Shown here: one piece after another, positions 1-5,064 of the stretch
How positions within the stretch are numbered: position 1 is the stretch's first letter
Layout: each line of letters begins with the position of its first letter
Assembly (NCBI GenBank): GCA_017378975.1
Contig: JAFNXT010000195.1
Location: 1 to 5,064, forward strand
Reading direction: 5' to 3'
Source: Oscillospiraceae bacterium
GTDB lineage: Bacteria > Bacillota > Clostridia > Oscillospirales > Oscillospiraceae
Length of the DNA stretch: 5,064 nt
The notes under the pieces: generated by a model
What the model was told of the DNA's origin: nothing
Database searches by the model: none
What the model saw: the letters and a program-made list of their open reading frames with translations, nothing else
Position numbers and translations under genes: made by a program

Positions 1-2964
1 ACCCAGCAGATTACCGGCACCACGGATCTCAAGGTCACGCATGGCGATCTTGAAGCCGGAGCCGAACTCAGCGAAGTCCCGGATGGCGGACAGGCGCTTT
101 TCCGCGATCTCCGTCAGGTTCTTGTCGGGGCGGTAGGTGAAGTAGGCGTAAGCGTGACGGGTGGAACGGCCCACACGGCCACGGAGCTGGTGGAGCTGGG
201 ACAGGCCGAAGCGGTCGGCGTTCTCGATGATCAGGGTGTTGGCGTTGGGGATGTCCAGACCGGTCTCGATGATGGTGGTACACACCAGCACCTGGATATC
301 GCCATCGGCCATGGCGTGCATCACATCACCCAAGGCGTCCTCGCCCATCTGGCCGTGGGCCACGGCCACGTTCAGTCCCGGGATCCGGCGGCGGAGGGCA
401 CCGGCACACTGGTCGATCGTTTCCGTGCGGTTGTGCAGGTAGTAGACCTGACCGCCACGCTCCACTTCACGGCGGATCGCGTCGTCGATGATGGCGTTGT
501 TATGCTCCATGACGAAGGTCTGGACCGGATAGCGGTCCGACGGGGGCGCTTCGATGGTGGACATATCCCGGATGCCGGACAGGGCCATGTTCAGGGTCCG
601 GGGGATCGGGGTGGCGGACAGGGTCAGTACGTCCACGCCCTTGGCGATCTCTTTCAGACGCTCCTTATGGCTGACACCGAAGCGTTGCTCCTCGTCCACG
701 ATCAGCAGGCCCAGATCCTTGAACTGGATGGACTTTTGCAGGAGCTTATGGGTGCCGATGATCAGATCCACGGTGCCGGAACGGAGGTTCTGGACGGTCC
801 GTTGCTGCTCCTTGGGAGAGCGGAAGCGGCTGAGCACATCGATGTTCACCGGGAAGCCCCGGAACCGGGACACGGCGGTCTGGTAATGCTGTTGGGCCAG
901 CACTGTGGTGGGGACCATGATCGCCACCTGCTTGCCGTCCATGACGGCCTTCATCACCGCCCGGAGGGCCACCTCGGTCTTGCCGAAGCCCACGTCACCG
1001 CAGAGCAGCCGGTCCATGGGAGTGGGGGATTCCATATCGCCTTTGATCTCGGCGATACAGCGGAGCTGGTCGTCGGTCTCGGGGTAGGGGAAATTGTCTT
1101 CGAATTCCTTTTGCCAAGGGGAGTCCGCGGCGAAGGCGAAGCCCTCCTGCCGCTTTCGGGCGGCGTATAGCTTGATCAGCTCGCCTGCCATATCCTTGGC
1201 GGCCTTCCGGGCTTTGGCCTTGGTCTTTTCCCAGGCACCGGAGCCGATCTTGTTGAGCTTGACGTTGGCATCCTCGCCACCGCCGCCGATATACTTGCCC
1301 ACCATATCCAGTTGGGTGGCAGGGACGAAGAGGGTATCGGAGCCCTGATAGGCGATCTTGATATAGTCCTTGATCGCGCCGTCTACCCGGATCCGTTCCA
1401 TGGCCATGAAACGGCCGATGCCGTAGTTCTCGTGGACCACCAGATCGCCGGGGGACAGGTCGGTGAAGGAGTTGAGCTTCTGGCGGTTGGTGGCGGACTT
1501 CTTCGTTTTCTGGGGGCGGGTCTCCCGTTTGGCGATCAGCTGGCCTTCGGTGAGGATCGCCAGCTTCGCGTCCGGGTACTCCATACCATAGGGCAGGGTC
1601 CCTTCGGTCAGCAGGATCTGTCCGGCCTTGGGCATGGTGTCCAGAGGGATGCACAGGAAGGCCGAAAGGTTCCTGGCACGGAGGGTCTCCTGCAACAGCT
1701 CCGCACGGCGGCGGGTGCCGCAGAGGACCAGACAGGAGAAGTCCTGCTTCTGGTAGTGGGAAAGATCTGCCGCCGCGGTATCCATACTGCCGCCGTAGCT
1801 GGGGAGCTGTTTGGCAGTGATGGGGAGCAGGTGCTTGGGGCGGTTCTCTTCAGGATAGGAACTGCCGCCGAAGGCATCCATATACACCACGGTACGGCCT
1901 GTGAGCTGGTGGCAGAAACCGTCCCAGTCGGTGGCATAGTCGCACAGCTCTCCGGCCAGCAGGCCGCCTTGCAGCAGGGAGTCCAGCTGCATGCCCAGCT
2001 CTTCGGTACGGCTGGCGGCCCGGCGGCGCAGACTGCTCTGGTCACACAGCACCAGCAGAGCGTTCGGGGGCAGATGGTCCAGCGCGTTGGCAGGCTCCGG
2101 GTAGATCAGGGACATATACCGGTCGGAGATCGGGGCGTGGAGGCCGTTTTGATATTTCTCAAGGTCCCGTTCCAGCGTGGCGATCAGGGCCTCGTTGGGG
2201 TGCTTCCGGCGTTTTTGACGGGCGATCAGGGAAGCGATGTCACGGCACAAGCCTTCGGTGCCGCCGGGGTGGAGACTGGGCTGTGTCTCGCCCACGGGGA
2301 GGATCGTGACTTCCTCCACGTTGTCGGTCCGCCGCTGGGTGGCAGGGTCGAAGTAGCCCATGGTATCCAGCTCGTCGCCGAAGAACTCCGCCCGGAAGGG
2401 CTGGTCGGCGGCAGGGGAGAAGATGTCCAGGATGCCGCCACGGACGGCGAACTGACCGGGGCCTTCCACCATGCCGCACCGGGAATAGCCGGCCTCTGTG
2501 AGCTTCTTCAGCAGATCGTCCAGTGCGTAGGTGCCGCCCACGGACAGGGTGAAGGTGGCCGAAGACAGGACCTCCGGGGGCATGGTCCGCTGGCTCAGGG
2601 CGTCCCAGCTCATGATCTGCAGGGGCGTTTTCCCCAGACGGAGGTCGTAGAGCTGGCGAAGACGTTTTTGCTCCCATGCACGGGACACCACGGCGGTGTC
2701 GTAGAGGGTCAGCTCCCGGCTGGGGAGCATGGGAGCCGTTTCTCCAAGGAAGCTTTTCAGTTCCTCCTGGAGCCGCCGGGCCGCCATATCGTCCTGACAC
2801 ACTGCCACGATCGGGCGTTGGAGGGCATGACGCAGGGCGGCCAGGATGTGGGTGCGGTTGATCTGTCCGATGCCGGTGACGGCGGCGGACTGATTTTTGG
2901 AGATGGCGGAAAGGAGGACTTTATATTCCGGTATCGCGTTCAGGGCCTGAAGTAGTTTTTCCAT
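1..2964 (-). CDS. mfd: Transcription-repair coupling factor Mfd (C-terminus beyond window)
   Basis: Mfd is a cytoplasmic DNA translocase that binds RNA polymerase stalled at a lesion, pushes it off with ATP energy and recruits UvrA for nucleotide excision repair. The frame is open from ATG (2964-2962) to the window edge, 988 codons; family members are usually about 1150-1180 residues, so the last 150-200 (end of the TRG motif and the D7 autoinhibitory domain) are outside. Visible in order: UvrB-like N-terminal region with a degenerate Walker A lacking the lysine (TGIGQINRTH, residues 30-39), as is typical of Mfd; FAVRGGILDIF (172-182); a CarD-like RNA-polymerase interaction domain starting near 500 (GDLVVHENYGIGRF, 506-519); RecG-like helicase motifs GDVGFGKTE (656-664, Lys662), DEEQ (757-760), SATPIPRT (783-790) and QLRGRVGR (926-933); then DLEIRGAGNLLG, the start of the TRG motif, at the edge. 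No frameshift or missing key residue was seen. The start is fixed by a GAGGTGA site just upstream. Identification is secure. Confidence 0.97.
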   Translation of the reverse strand, partial: MEKLLQALNAIPEYKVLLSAISKNQSAAVTGIGQINRTHILAALRHALQRPIVAVCQDDMAARRLQEELKSFLGETAPMLPSRELTLYDTAVVSRAWEQKRLRQLYDLRLGKTPLQIMSWDALSQRTMPPEVLSSATFTLSVGGTYALDDLLKKLTEAGYSRCGMVEGPGQFAVRGGILDIFSPAADQPFRAEFFGDELDTMGYFDPATQRRTDNVEEVTILPVGETQPSLHPGGTEGLCRDIASLIARQKRRKHPNEALIATLERDLEKYQNGLHAPISDRYMSLIYPEPANALDHLPPNALLVLCDQSSLRRRAASRTEELGMQLDSLLQGGLLAGELCDYATDWDGFCHQLTGRTVVYMDAFGGSSYPEENRPKHLLPITAKQLPSYGGSMDTAAADLSHYQKQDFSCLVLCGTRRRAELLQETLRARNLSAFLCIPLDTMPKAGQILLTEGTLPYGMEYPDAKLAILTEGQLIAKRETRPQKTKKSATNRQKLNSFTDLSPGDLVVHENYGIGRFMAMERIRVDGAIKDYIKIAYQGSDTLFVPATQLDMVGKYIGGGGEDANVKLNKIGSGAWEKTKAKARKAAKDMAGELIKLYAARKRQEGFAFAADSPWQKEFEDNFPYPETDDQLRCIAEIKGDMESPTPMDRLLCGDVGFGKTEVALRAVMKAVMDGKQVAIMVPTTVLAQQHYQTAVSRFRGFPVNIDVLSRFRSPKEQQRTVQNLRSGTVDLIIGTHKLLQKSIQFKDLGLLIVDEEQRFGVSHKERLKEIAKGVDVLTLSATPIPRTLNMALSGIRDMSTIEAPPSDRYPVQTFVMEHNNAIIDDAIRREVERGGQVYYLHNRTETIDQCAGALRRRIPGLNVAVAHGQMGEDALGDVMHAMADGDIQVLVCTTIIETGLDIPNANTLIIENADRFGLSQLHQLRGRVGRSTRHAYAYFTYRPDKNLTEIAEKRLSAIRDFAEFGSGFKIAMRDLEIRGAGNLLG

Positions 2965-2968
2965 GGGA

Positions 2969-2975
2969 TCACCTC
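2969..2975 (-). promoter_or_regulatory. Ribosome binding site of mfd
   Basis: On the minus strand GAGGTGA lies four bases before the ATG at 2964. It is a strong anti-16S match, and it is the best-supported start because the protein from there (MEKLLQALNAI) begins like other Mfd proteins. Confidence 0.8.
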
Positions 2976-3010
2976 GGTGGAGGATGTGGTGGTGTTTCGC
3001 TTCGACTGAC

Positions 3011-3050
3011 GGGGATCGCCACACCGGCCTGCGGCCGGTTCGCGATGACA
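3011..3050. repeat. REP-like palindromic element in the pth-mfd gap
   Basis: An imperfect palindrome. The inner arms ACCGGCC (3023-3029) and GGCCGGT (3033-3039) enclose a TGC loop. The outer arms ATCGC (3015-3019) and GCGAT (3042-3046) are separated from the inner stem by a small asymmetric internal loop (CAC against TC). Read on the minus strand, the ends are TGTCATCGCGA and TGTGGCGATCCCC. This matches the general form GTCATTGCGA...TGGCAATCC of a short extragenic palindrome that I recall as widespread in bacterial genomes, including GC-rich Clostridia, with a variable central stem. It has no T-tract on either side, so it is not an obvious terminator. It sits between a candidate mfd -10 box and the mfd start, so it may be in the mfd leader. 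The palindrome is seen directly. Membership in a dispersed family is inference, since there is only one copy here. Confidence 0.6.
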
Positions 3051-3067
3051 CCGTATTTCCTACGCAT

Positions 3068-3073
3068 AGTATA
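3068..3073 (-). promoter_or_regulatory. Candidate -10 box for mfd
   Basis: The minus strand reads TATACT here, one mismatch from TATAAT, inside the only A/T-rich patch of the pth-mfd gap. The -35 side is weak: TTGTCA (3091-3086) is a reasonable hexamer but lies only 12 bases upstream of this box. Paired with TATGCG (3070-3065) it has 17-base spacing but a poor -10. If used, transcription would start near 3061 and give mfd a leader of roughly 100 bases containing the palindromic repeat. mfd could equally be transcribed by read-through from prs-pth. Confidence 0.3.
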
Positions 3074-3091
3074 TTTCGGTCCACGTGACAA

Positions 3092-3124
3092 CGCGGAAAG
3101 GGGGTGAGATACCCCCTTTCCGTG
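3092..3124 (-). terminator. Strong hairpin after pth, possible terminator
   Basis: Twelve perfectly paired bases (3094-3105 with 3111-3122: CGGAAAGGGGGT against ACCCCCTTTCCG) enclose a five-base loop, and one more pair (3092/3124) lies beyond one imperfect position. The hairpin begins 13 bases after the pth stop codon, the usual place for the end of a transcript. On the minus strand the stem is followed by GCGTTGTCACG, which is not a proper U-tract, so efficient intrinsic termination is doubtful. It could be a partial terminator, or a 3'-end stabiliser left after processing. The hairpin itself is certain. The terminator role is inferred. Confidence 0.5.
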
Positions 3125-3137
3125 GTTTCGACGGTAT

Positions 3138-3731
3138 TTACGGCGTAGAGCCGTTGTAACGGTTGGCGGCTTCCGGCACGCCCTTTTCCATGACGGTCAG
3201 GGCGGCATCGGCGGCCCGCTCCAGCGCGGACTGCAGATCCTTCTCCTCTTTGGCAGAGAAGGTGGACAGCACATGGTCGGCAAGATCCTGGTCGGGATGG
3301 GCTTTGCCGCCCACGCCGATCTTCACCCGGGGGAAGTCCTGAGAACCGACCTCGGCGATGATGGATTTGATGCCGTTATGCCCTCCGGCGGAGCCGTCGG
3401 AACGGATCCGGAGCCTTCCGGGAGGAAGGGAGATATCGTCGAACAGGACGATGATCCGCTGGGGAGGGATATTGAAATAAGACGAAAGCTGGAGGACGGA
3501 ACGGCCGGACAGGTTCATATAGGTCTGGGGCTTCAGCAGGAACAGCTTCCTGCCGCCATACACCGTCTGGGTGTACAGACCTTGATACTTCAGACGGTCG
3601 ATCTTACAGCCCAGCTTCTGGGCCAGAAGATCCACAGCACGGAAGCCTGCGTTGTGGCGGGTCTTCTCGTACTCCCGTCCGGGGTTGCCAAGGCCGACGA
3701 TCAGCCAGCTCTCATTGCTTTTTCCGAACAT
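3138..3731 (-). CDS. pth: Peptidyl-tRNA hydrolase
   Basis: Pth cleaves the ester bond between peptide and tRNA in peptidyl-tRNAs dropped by ribosomes, recycling tRNA in the cytoplasm; it is usually essential in bacteria. The protein has 197 residues, a normal length for the family (about 185-205). The diagnostic motifs are present: VGLGNPG (12-18, Asn16), TRHNAGF (24-30) with the catalytic histidine His26, KPQTYMNLSG (67-76) with substrate-binding Asn73, FDDISLPPG (97-105) with Asp98 matching the catalytic-dyad aspartate, and GGHNGIKS (116-123) with Asn119. These match E. coli Asn10, His20, Asn68, Asp93 and Asn114. The ATG directly follows the prs stop (TAAATG, no gap), and there is no clear Shine-Dalgarno site in the last codons of prs, so translation is probably coupled to prs. 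No other in-frame ATG precedes the VGLGNPG motif. A strong hairpin follows the stop codon. Confidence 0.97.
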   Translation of the reverse strand: MFGKSNESWLIVGLGNPGREYEKTRHNAGFRAVDLLAQKLGCKIDRLKYQGLYTQTVYGGRKLFLLKPQTYMNLSGRSVLQLSSYFNIPPQRIIVLFDDISLPPGRLRIRSDGSAGGHNGIKSIIAEVGSQDFPRVKIGVGGKAHPDQDLADHVLSTFSAKEEKDLQSALERAADAALTVMEKGVPEAANRYNGSTP

Positions 3732-4697
3732 TTAGAACAGGTCAGCGATGGAGGTGCTGCCGTGGATGTGCTCGATGGCACGGGCGAACACGGGAGCCAC
3801 GTCCAGGAACTTGACCTTGCCGCTGGGGGTGTTGCCGGCCTGGGGGATGGTGTTCAGGAACAGCATCTCCTTGATCACGCTGGCCTCCAGACGGTCGTAA
3901 GCGGGGCCGGACAGGACACCGTGGGTAGCGCAGGCGTAGACCTCTTTGGCACCGCCGAACTCCACCAGAGCCTTGGCGGCGTTGCACAGGGAGCCGGCAG
4001 TATCCACCATGTCATCATACAGGATGCAGGTCTTGCCCTTGACATCGCCGATCACGTTCATGACCTCGCACTCGTTGGCCTTCTGACGGCGCTTGTCCAC
4101 GATGGCCAGACCCATATGGACCTTCTGAGCGAAGTTACGGGCACGGGCCACGGAGCCCACGTCGGGGGAGACCACCACGAACTCGTCGTGGTCGAACTTG
4201 TCCTCGGGGAACTTGTTCAGGTAGTACTCCACGAAGGAAGGAGCGCCCAGCAGGTGATCCAGAGGGATGTCGAAGAAGCCCTGGATCTGGTTGGCGTGCA
4301 GGTCCATGGTCAGCACACGGTCGGCACCGGCCACGGTGATCATGTTGGCCACCAGCTTGGCGGAGATGGGATCGCGGCTCTTGGCCTTACGGTCCTGACG
4401 GGCGTAGCCGAAGTAGGGGATCACGGCGGTGATCCGACCGGCAGAGGCGCGGCGGCAGGCGTCGATCATGACCAGCAGCTCCATGAGGTGGTCGTTGACG
4501 GGCTTGCAGGTGGACTGGATCAGGAACACGTCCGCACCACGGACGGTCTCCTCCAGAGAGACGGAAGCTTCGCCGTCAGCGAAGGTCCGAACGGTGCTCT
4601 GGCCCATGGGGATGCCCAGCTCCTGACAAACGGTCTTGGCGAATTCGGGGTTGGAATTGCCGCAGAAAACCTTGATGTTATCTCCGTACGCGATCAT
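3732..4697 (-). CDS. prs: Ribose-phosphate pyrophosphokinase (PRPP synthetase)
   Basis: Prs transfers pyrophosphate from ATP to ribose 5-phosphate to make PRPP, the precursor of purines, pyrimidines, histidine, tryptophan and NAD. From the chosen start the protein has 321 residues, the usual length for the bacterial class I enzyme (about 310-320). Visible features: GDNIKVFCGNSN (5-16), FADGE (39-43), ATP-binding YARQDRK (98-104), DLHANQIQGFFD (132-143) with metal-binding His134, the flexible loop KRRQKANECEVMN (202-214), and the PRPP/ribose-5-phosphate loop DDMVDTAGS (228-236). An ATG 17 codons upstream (4748) is in frame but rejected: it overlaps the TATAAT box of the promoter and would lie upstream of the RNA start, and its extra residues do not resemble the family. 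The ATG at 4697 has a GAGGT site eight bases upstream. The gene is first in a prs-pth transcript, with its stop abutting the pth start. I did not see the regulatory gene ctc that separates prs and pth in Bacillus. Confidence 0.97.
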   Translation of the reverse strand: MIAYGDNIKVFCGNSNPEFAKTVCQELGIPMGQSTVRTFADGEASVSLEETVRGADVFLIQSTCKPVNDHLMELLVMIDACRRASAGRITAVIPYFGYARQDRKAKSRDPISAKLVANMITVAGADRVLTMDLHANQIQGFFDIPLDHLLGAPSFVEYYLNKFPEDKFDHDEFVVVSPDVGSVARARNFAQKVHMGLAIVDKRRQKANECEVMNVIGDVKGKTCILYDDMVDTAGSLCNAAKALVEFGGAKEVYACATHGVLSGPAYDRLEASVIKEMLFLNTIPQAGNTPSGKVKFLDVAPVFARAIEHIHGSTSIADLF

Positions 4698-4705
4698 TTC
4701 AAGAT

Positions 4706-4710
4706 ACCTC
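4706..4710 (-). promoter_or_regulatory. Ribosome binding site of prs, deciding the start
   Basis: GAGGT on the minus strand, with eight bases to the ATG at 4697. It supports the internal ATG as the real start over the in-frame ATG at 4748. Confidence 0.7.
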
Positions 4711-4746
4711 GTTTCAAAATTTTTGCCCGCAGGCGTTCTTAAGGAC

Positions 4747-4776
4747 ATTATAACACCGGACTATGGAAAAAAGCAA
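4747..4776 (-). promoter_or_regulatory. prs promoter, extended -10 type
   Basis: On the minus strand a perfect TATAAT (4752-4747) is preceded by TGT, giving the extended -10 motif TGTTATAAT. A partial -35, TTGCTT (4776-4771), lies 18 bases upstream, with a T-run beside it. Transcription should start near 4740, giving a leader of about 43 bases before the prs ATG at 4697. It looks like a sigma-A type housekeeping promoter driving prs and pth. The weak -35 is compensated by the extended -10. Confidence 0.75.
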
Positions 4777-4810
4777 CCAAAACAACATTGGGATAATGAC
4801 GAAAAACCCG

Positions 4811-4835
4811 AAAAAAAACCGCCGGATCCCGGCAA
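4811..4835 (-). terminator. Leftward intrinsic terminator upstream of prs promoter
   Basis: On the minus strand GCCGG (4833-4829), loop GAT, and CCGGC (4825-4821) form a five-pair stem, extendable by two T-G wobble pairs, followed by GG and eight uninterrupted T residues (4818-4811). This is the classic form of a Rho-independent terminator, though the stem is short. It faces left, towards prs, and ends about 35 bases before the prs -35 box. No leftward gene is visible upstream, since the neighbour at 4952 runs rightward. It may block stray antisense transcription into prs, or end an unannotated leftward RNA. Confidence 0.55.
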
Positions 4836-4859
4836 AGCGTCACATTGTTTTCCAATTCC

Positions 4860-4879
4860 GGAGATCGGTGGAGATCGGC
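4860..4879. repeat. Two-copy direct repeat with 10-base period
   Basis: GGAGATCGG occurs at 4860-4868 and again at 4870-4878, a period of about one helical turn. It ends 11 bases before the weak -35 region of the rightward promoter, where a regulator could bind two sites on one face of the DNA. Two short copies could also be chance or slippage, and no known operator is recognised. Confidence 0.4.
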
Positions 4880-4890
4880 GAAAAGAGTGG

Positions 4891-4919
4891 TTCCATTTTC
4901 GGAGGATCTGTGTTATAGT
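4891..4919 (+). promoter_or_regulatory. Promoter of the rightward gene, extended -10 type
   Basis: TATAGT (4914-4919) is preceded by TGT, giving the extended -10 motif TGTTATAGT. It differs by one base from the TGTTATAAT of the divergent prs promoter. The -35 region at the proper 17-base distance, TTCCAT (4891-4896), is a poor match. RNA would start near 4926, about 26 bases before the ATG at 4952, leaving just enough leader for the ribosome binding site. Confidence 0.6.
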
Positions 4920-4936
4920 TACTGTATCTTTACATT

Positions 4937-4946
4937 GAGGCAGGTG
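4937..4946 (+). promoter_or_regulatory. Ribosome binding site of the rightward gene
   Basis: GAGG (4937-4940) and AGGTG (4942-4946) stand next to each other. AGGTG is five bases from the ATG at 4952, a normal spacing, so this ATG is the likely start. Confidence 0.65.
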
Positions 4947-4951
4947 CTTTT

Positions 4952-5064
4952 ATGAAGAGCAAATGGGTTTGGGTCGGGATCATCCTGACGCTGGTGGTCG
5001 TGGTGGCCGTGGTATTGGGCGTGCGGCTGTGGTGTGAGCGGCCCGGTGTCCACAGCTTCCTTGG
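4952..5064 (+). CDS. Unidentified N-terminally membrane-anchored protein (3' end beyond window)
   Basis: Only 37 codons are in the window, so the function cannot be named. The start is supported by an extended -10 promoter and an AGGTG ribosome binding site. The encoded N-terminus is MKSKWVW followed by an uninterrupted hydrophobic stretch to about residue 23 (rich in Val, Leu and Ile), then Arg, Leu, Trp, Cys, Glu and ERPGVHSFLG. Two lysines before the hydrophobic segment give the positive-inside pattern of a signal peptide or signal anchor. There is no lipobox: the cysteine at residue 28 is preceded by R-L-W, unlike the Leu-Ala-Gly pattern. There is also no evident signal peptidase site in view. 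An anchored extracytoplasmic protein is most likely. The gene is divergent from prs, with about 254 bases between the start codons. Confidence 0.75.
   Translation, partial: MKSKWVWVGIILTLVVVVAVVLGVRLWCERPGVHSFL

Noticed and set aside
2240..2800. A 186-codon minus-strand frame, with others at 995-1654 and 1608-2045.
   Set aside because: They overlap mfd in other frames on the same strand. The mfd frame is continuous through all of them with family motifs in order, so they are out-of-frame shadows and do not indicate a frameshifted mfd.
1312..2955. A 547-codon open frame on the plus strand opposite mfd, and a second one at 154-1170 (338 codons).
   Set aside because: Both lie wholly antisense to the secure mfd coding sequence. 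In a GC-rich genome the sense codons that would create antisense stops (TTA, CTA, TCA) are rare, so long antisense frames arise by default. Their translations look low-complexity (Gly, His, Val, Asp-rich) and match no family I know.
3273..4742. A 489-codon open frame on the plus strand spanning pth and prs in antisense.
   Set aside because: It crosses the junction of two conserved genes on the other strand, has no ribosome binding site that stands out, and shows the same composition as the other antisense shadows.
4912..4917. TATAAC on the minus strand as a firm promoter.
   Set aside because: It is the reverse face of the rightward extended -10 box (GTTATAG is close to palindromic), and the hexamer at the proper -35 distance (CCTCAA) is poor. 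It is kept only as part of the speculative small-RNA finding, not as a feature.
4636..4938. A 100-codon plus-strand frame covering the divergent control region.
   Set aside because: It begins antisense inside prs, runs through the poly-A tract, terminator and both promoters, and ends just before the true rightward start. It has no coding character.
1..5064. CRISPR array, insertion sequence, tRNA or rRNA gene, toxin-antitoxin or phage-defence system.
   Set aside because: No regularly spaced repeats, transposase motifs, cloverleaf-like sequence or rRNA-like sequence were seen. The window is almost fully occupied by core housekeeping genes.

Overview
The window is a GC-rich chromosomal segment holding three well-recognised housekeeping genes on the minus strand, read in the order prs, pth, mfd from right to left, plus the beginning of an unidentified membrane-anchored protein gene running the other way at the right edge. 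The prs-pth-mfd order is a core gene order of Bacillota (in Bacillus subtilis the neighbourhood is glmU-prs-ctc-pth-mfd). Together with the GC-rich codon use, the AGGTG/GAGG Shine-Dalgarno sites and a GTCATCGCGA...TGGCGAT palindromic repeat in an intergenic gap, this suggests a GC-rich gut-type Clostridia member (Oscillospiraceae/Ruminococcaceae-like). The lineage is inferred from memory of such genomes, not demonstrated.

Layout. 1-2964 (minus): mfd, the transcription-repair coupling factor, 988 codons from its start to the window edge; the C-terminus lies outside. 2965-3137: a 173-base gap with the mfd ribosome binding site, a REP-like palindrome, a candidate -10 box and a strong G/C-rich hairpin just after pth. 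3138-3731 (minus): pth, complete. 3732-4697 (minus): prs, complete, its stop codon directly abutting the pth start. 4698-4951: a divergent control region with an extended -10 promoter for prs, a leftward intrinsic terminator, a 10-base-period direct repeat and an extended -10 promoter for the rightward gene. 4952-5064 (plus): the first 37 codons of a protein with an N-terminal membrane segment.

How the genes fit together. Prs makes PRPP, the precursor of nucleotides, histidine, tryptophan and NAD. Pth recycles peptidyl-tRNAs released from stalled ribosomes. Mfd removes RNA polymerase stalled at DNA damage and recruits UvrA. They share growth-linked expression rather than one pathway. prs and pth look like one transcript with coupled translation. 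mfd may be reached by read-through and/or its own promoter.

I see no mobile element, CRISPR array, tRNA, rRNA or clear accessory system. Most of the window is ordinary core genome. The parts worth a second look are the two intergenic regions, above all the 4811-4920 stretch, where a leftward terminator has no visible leftward gene upstream of it.
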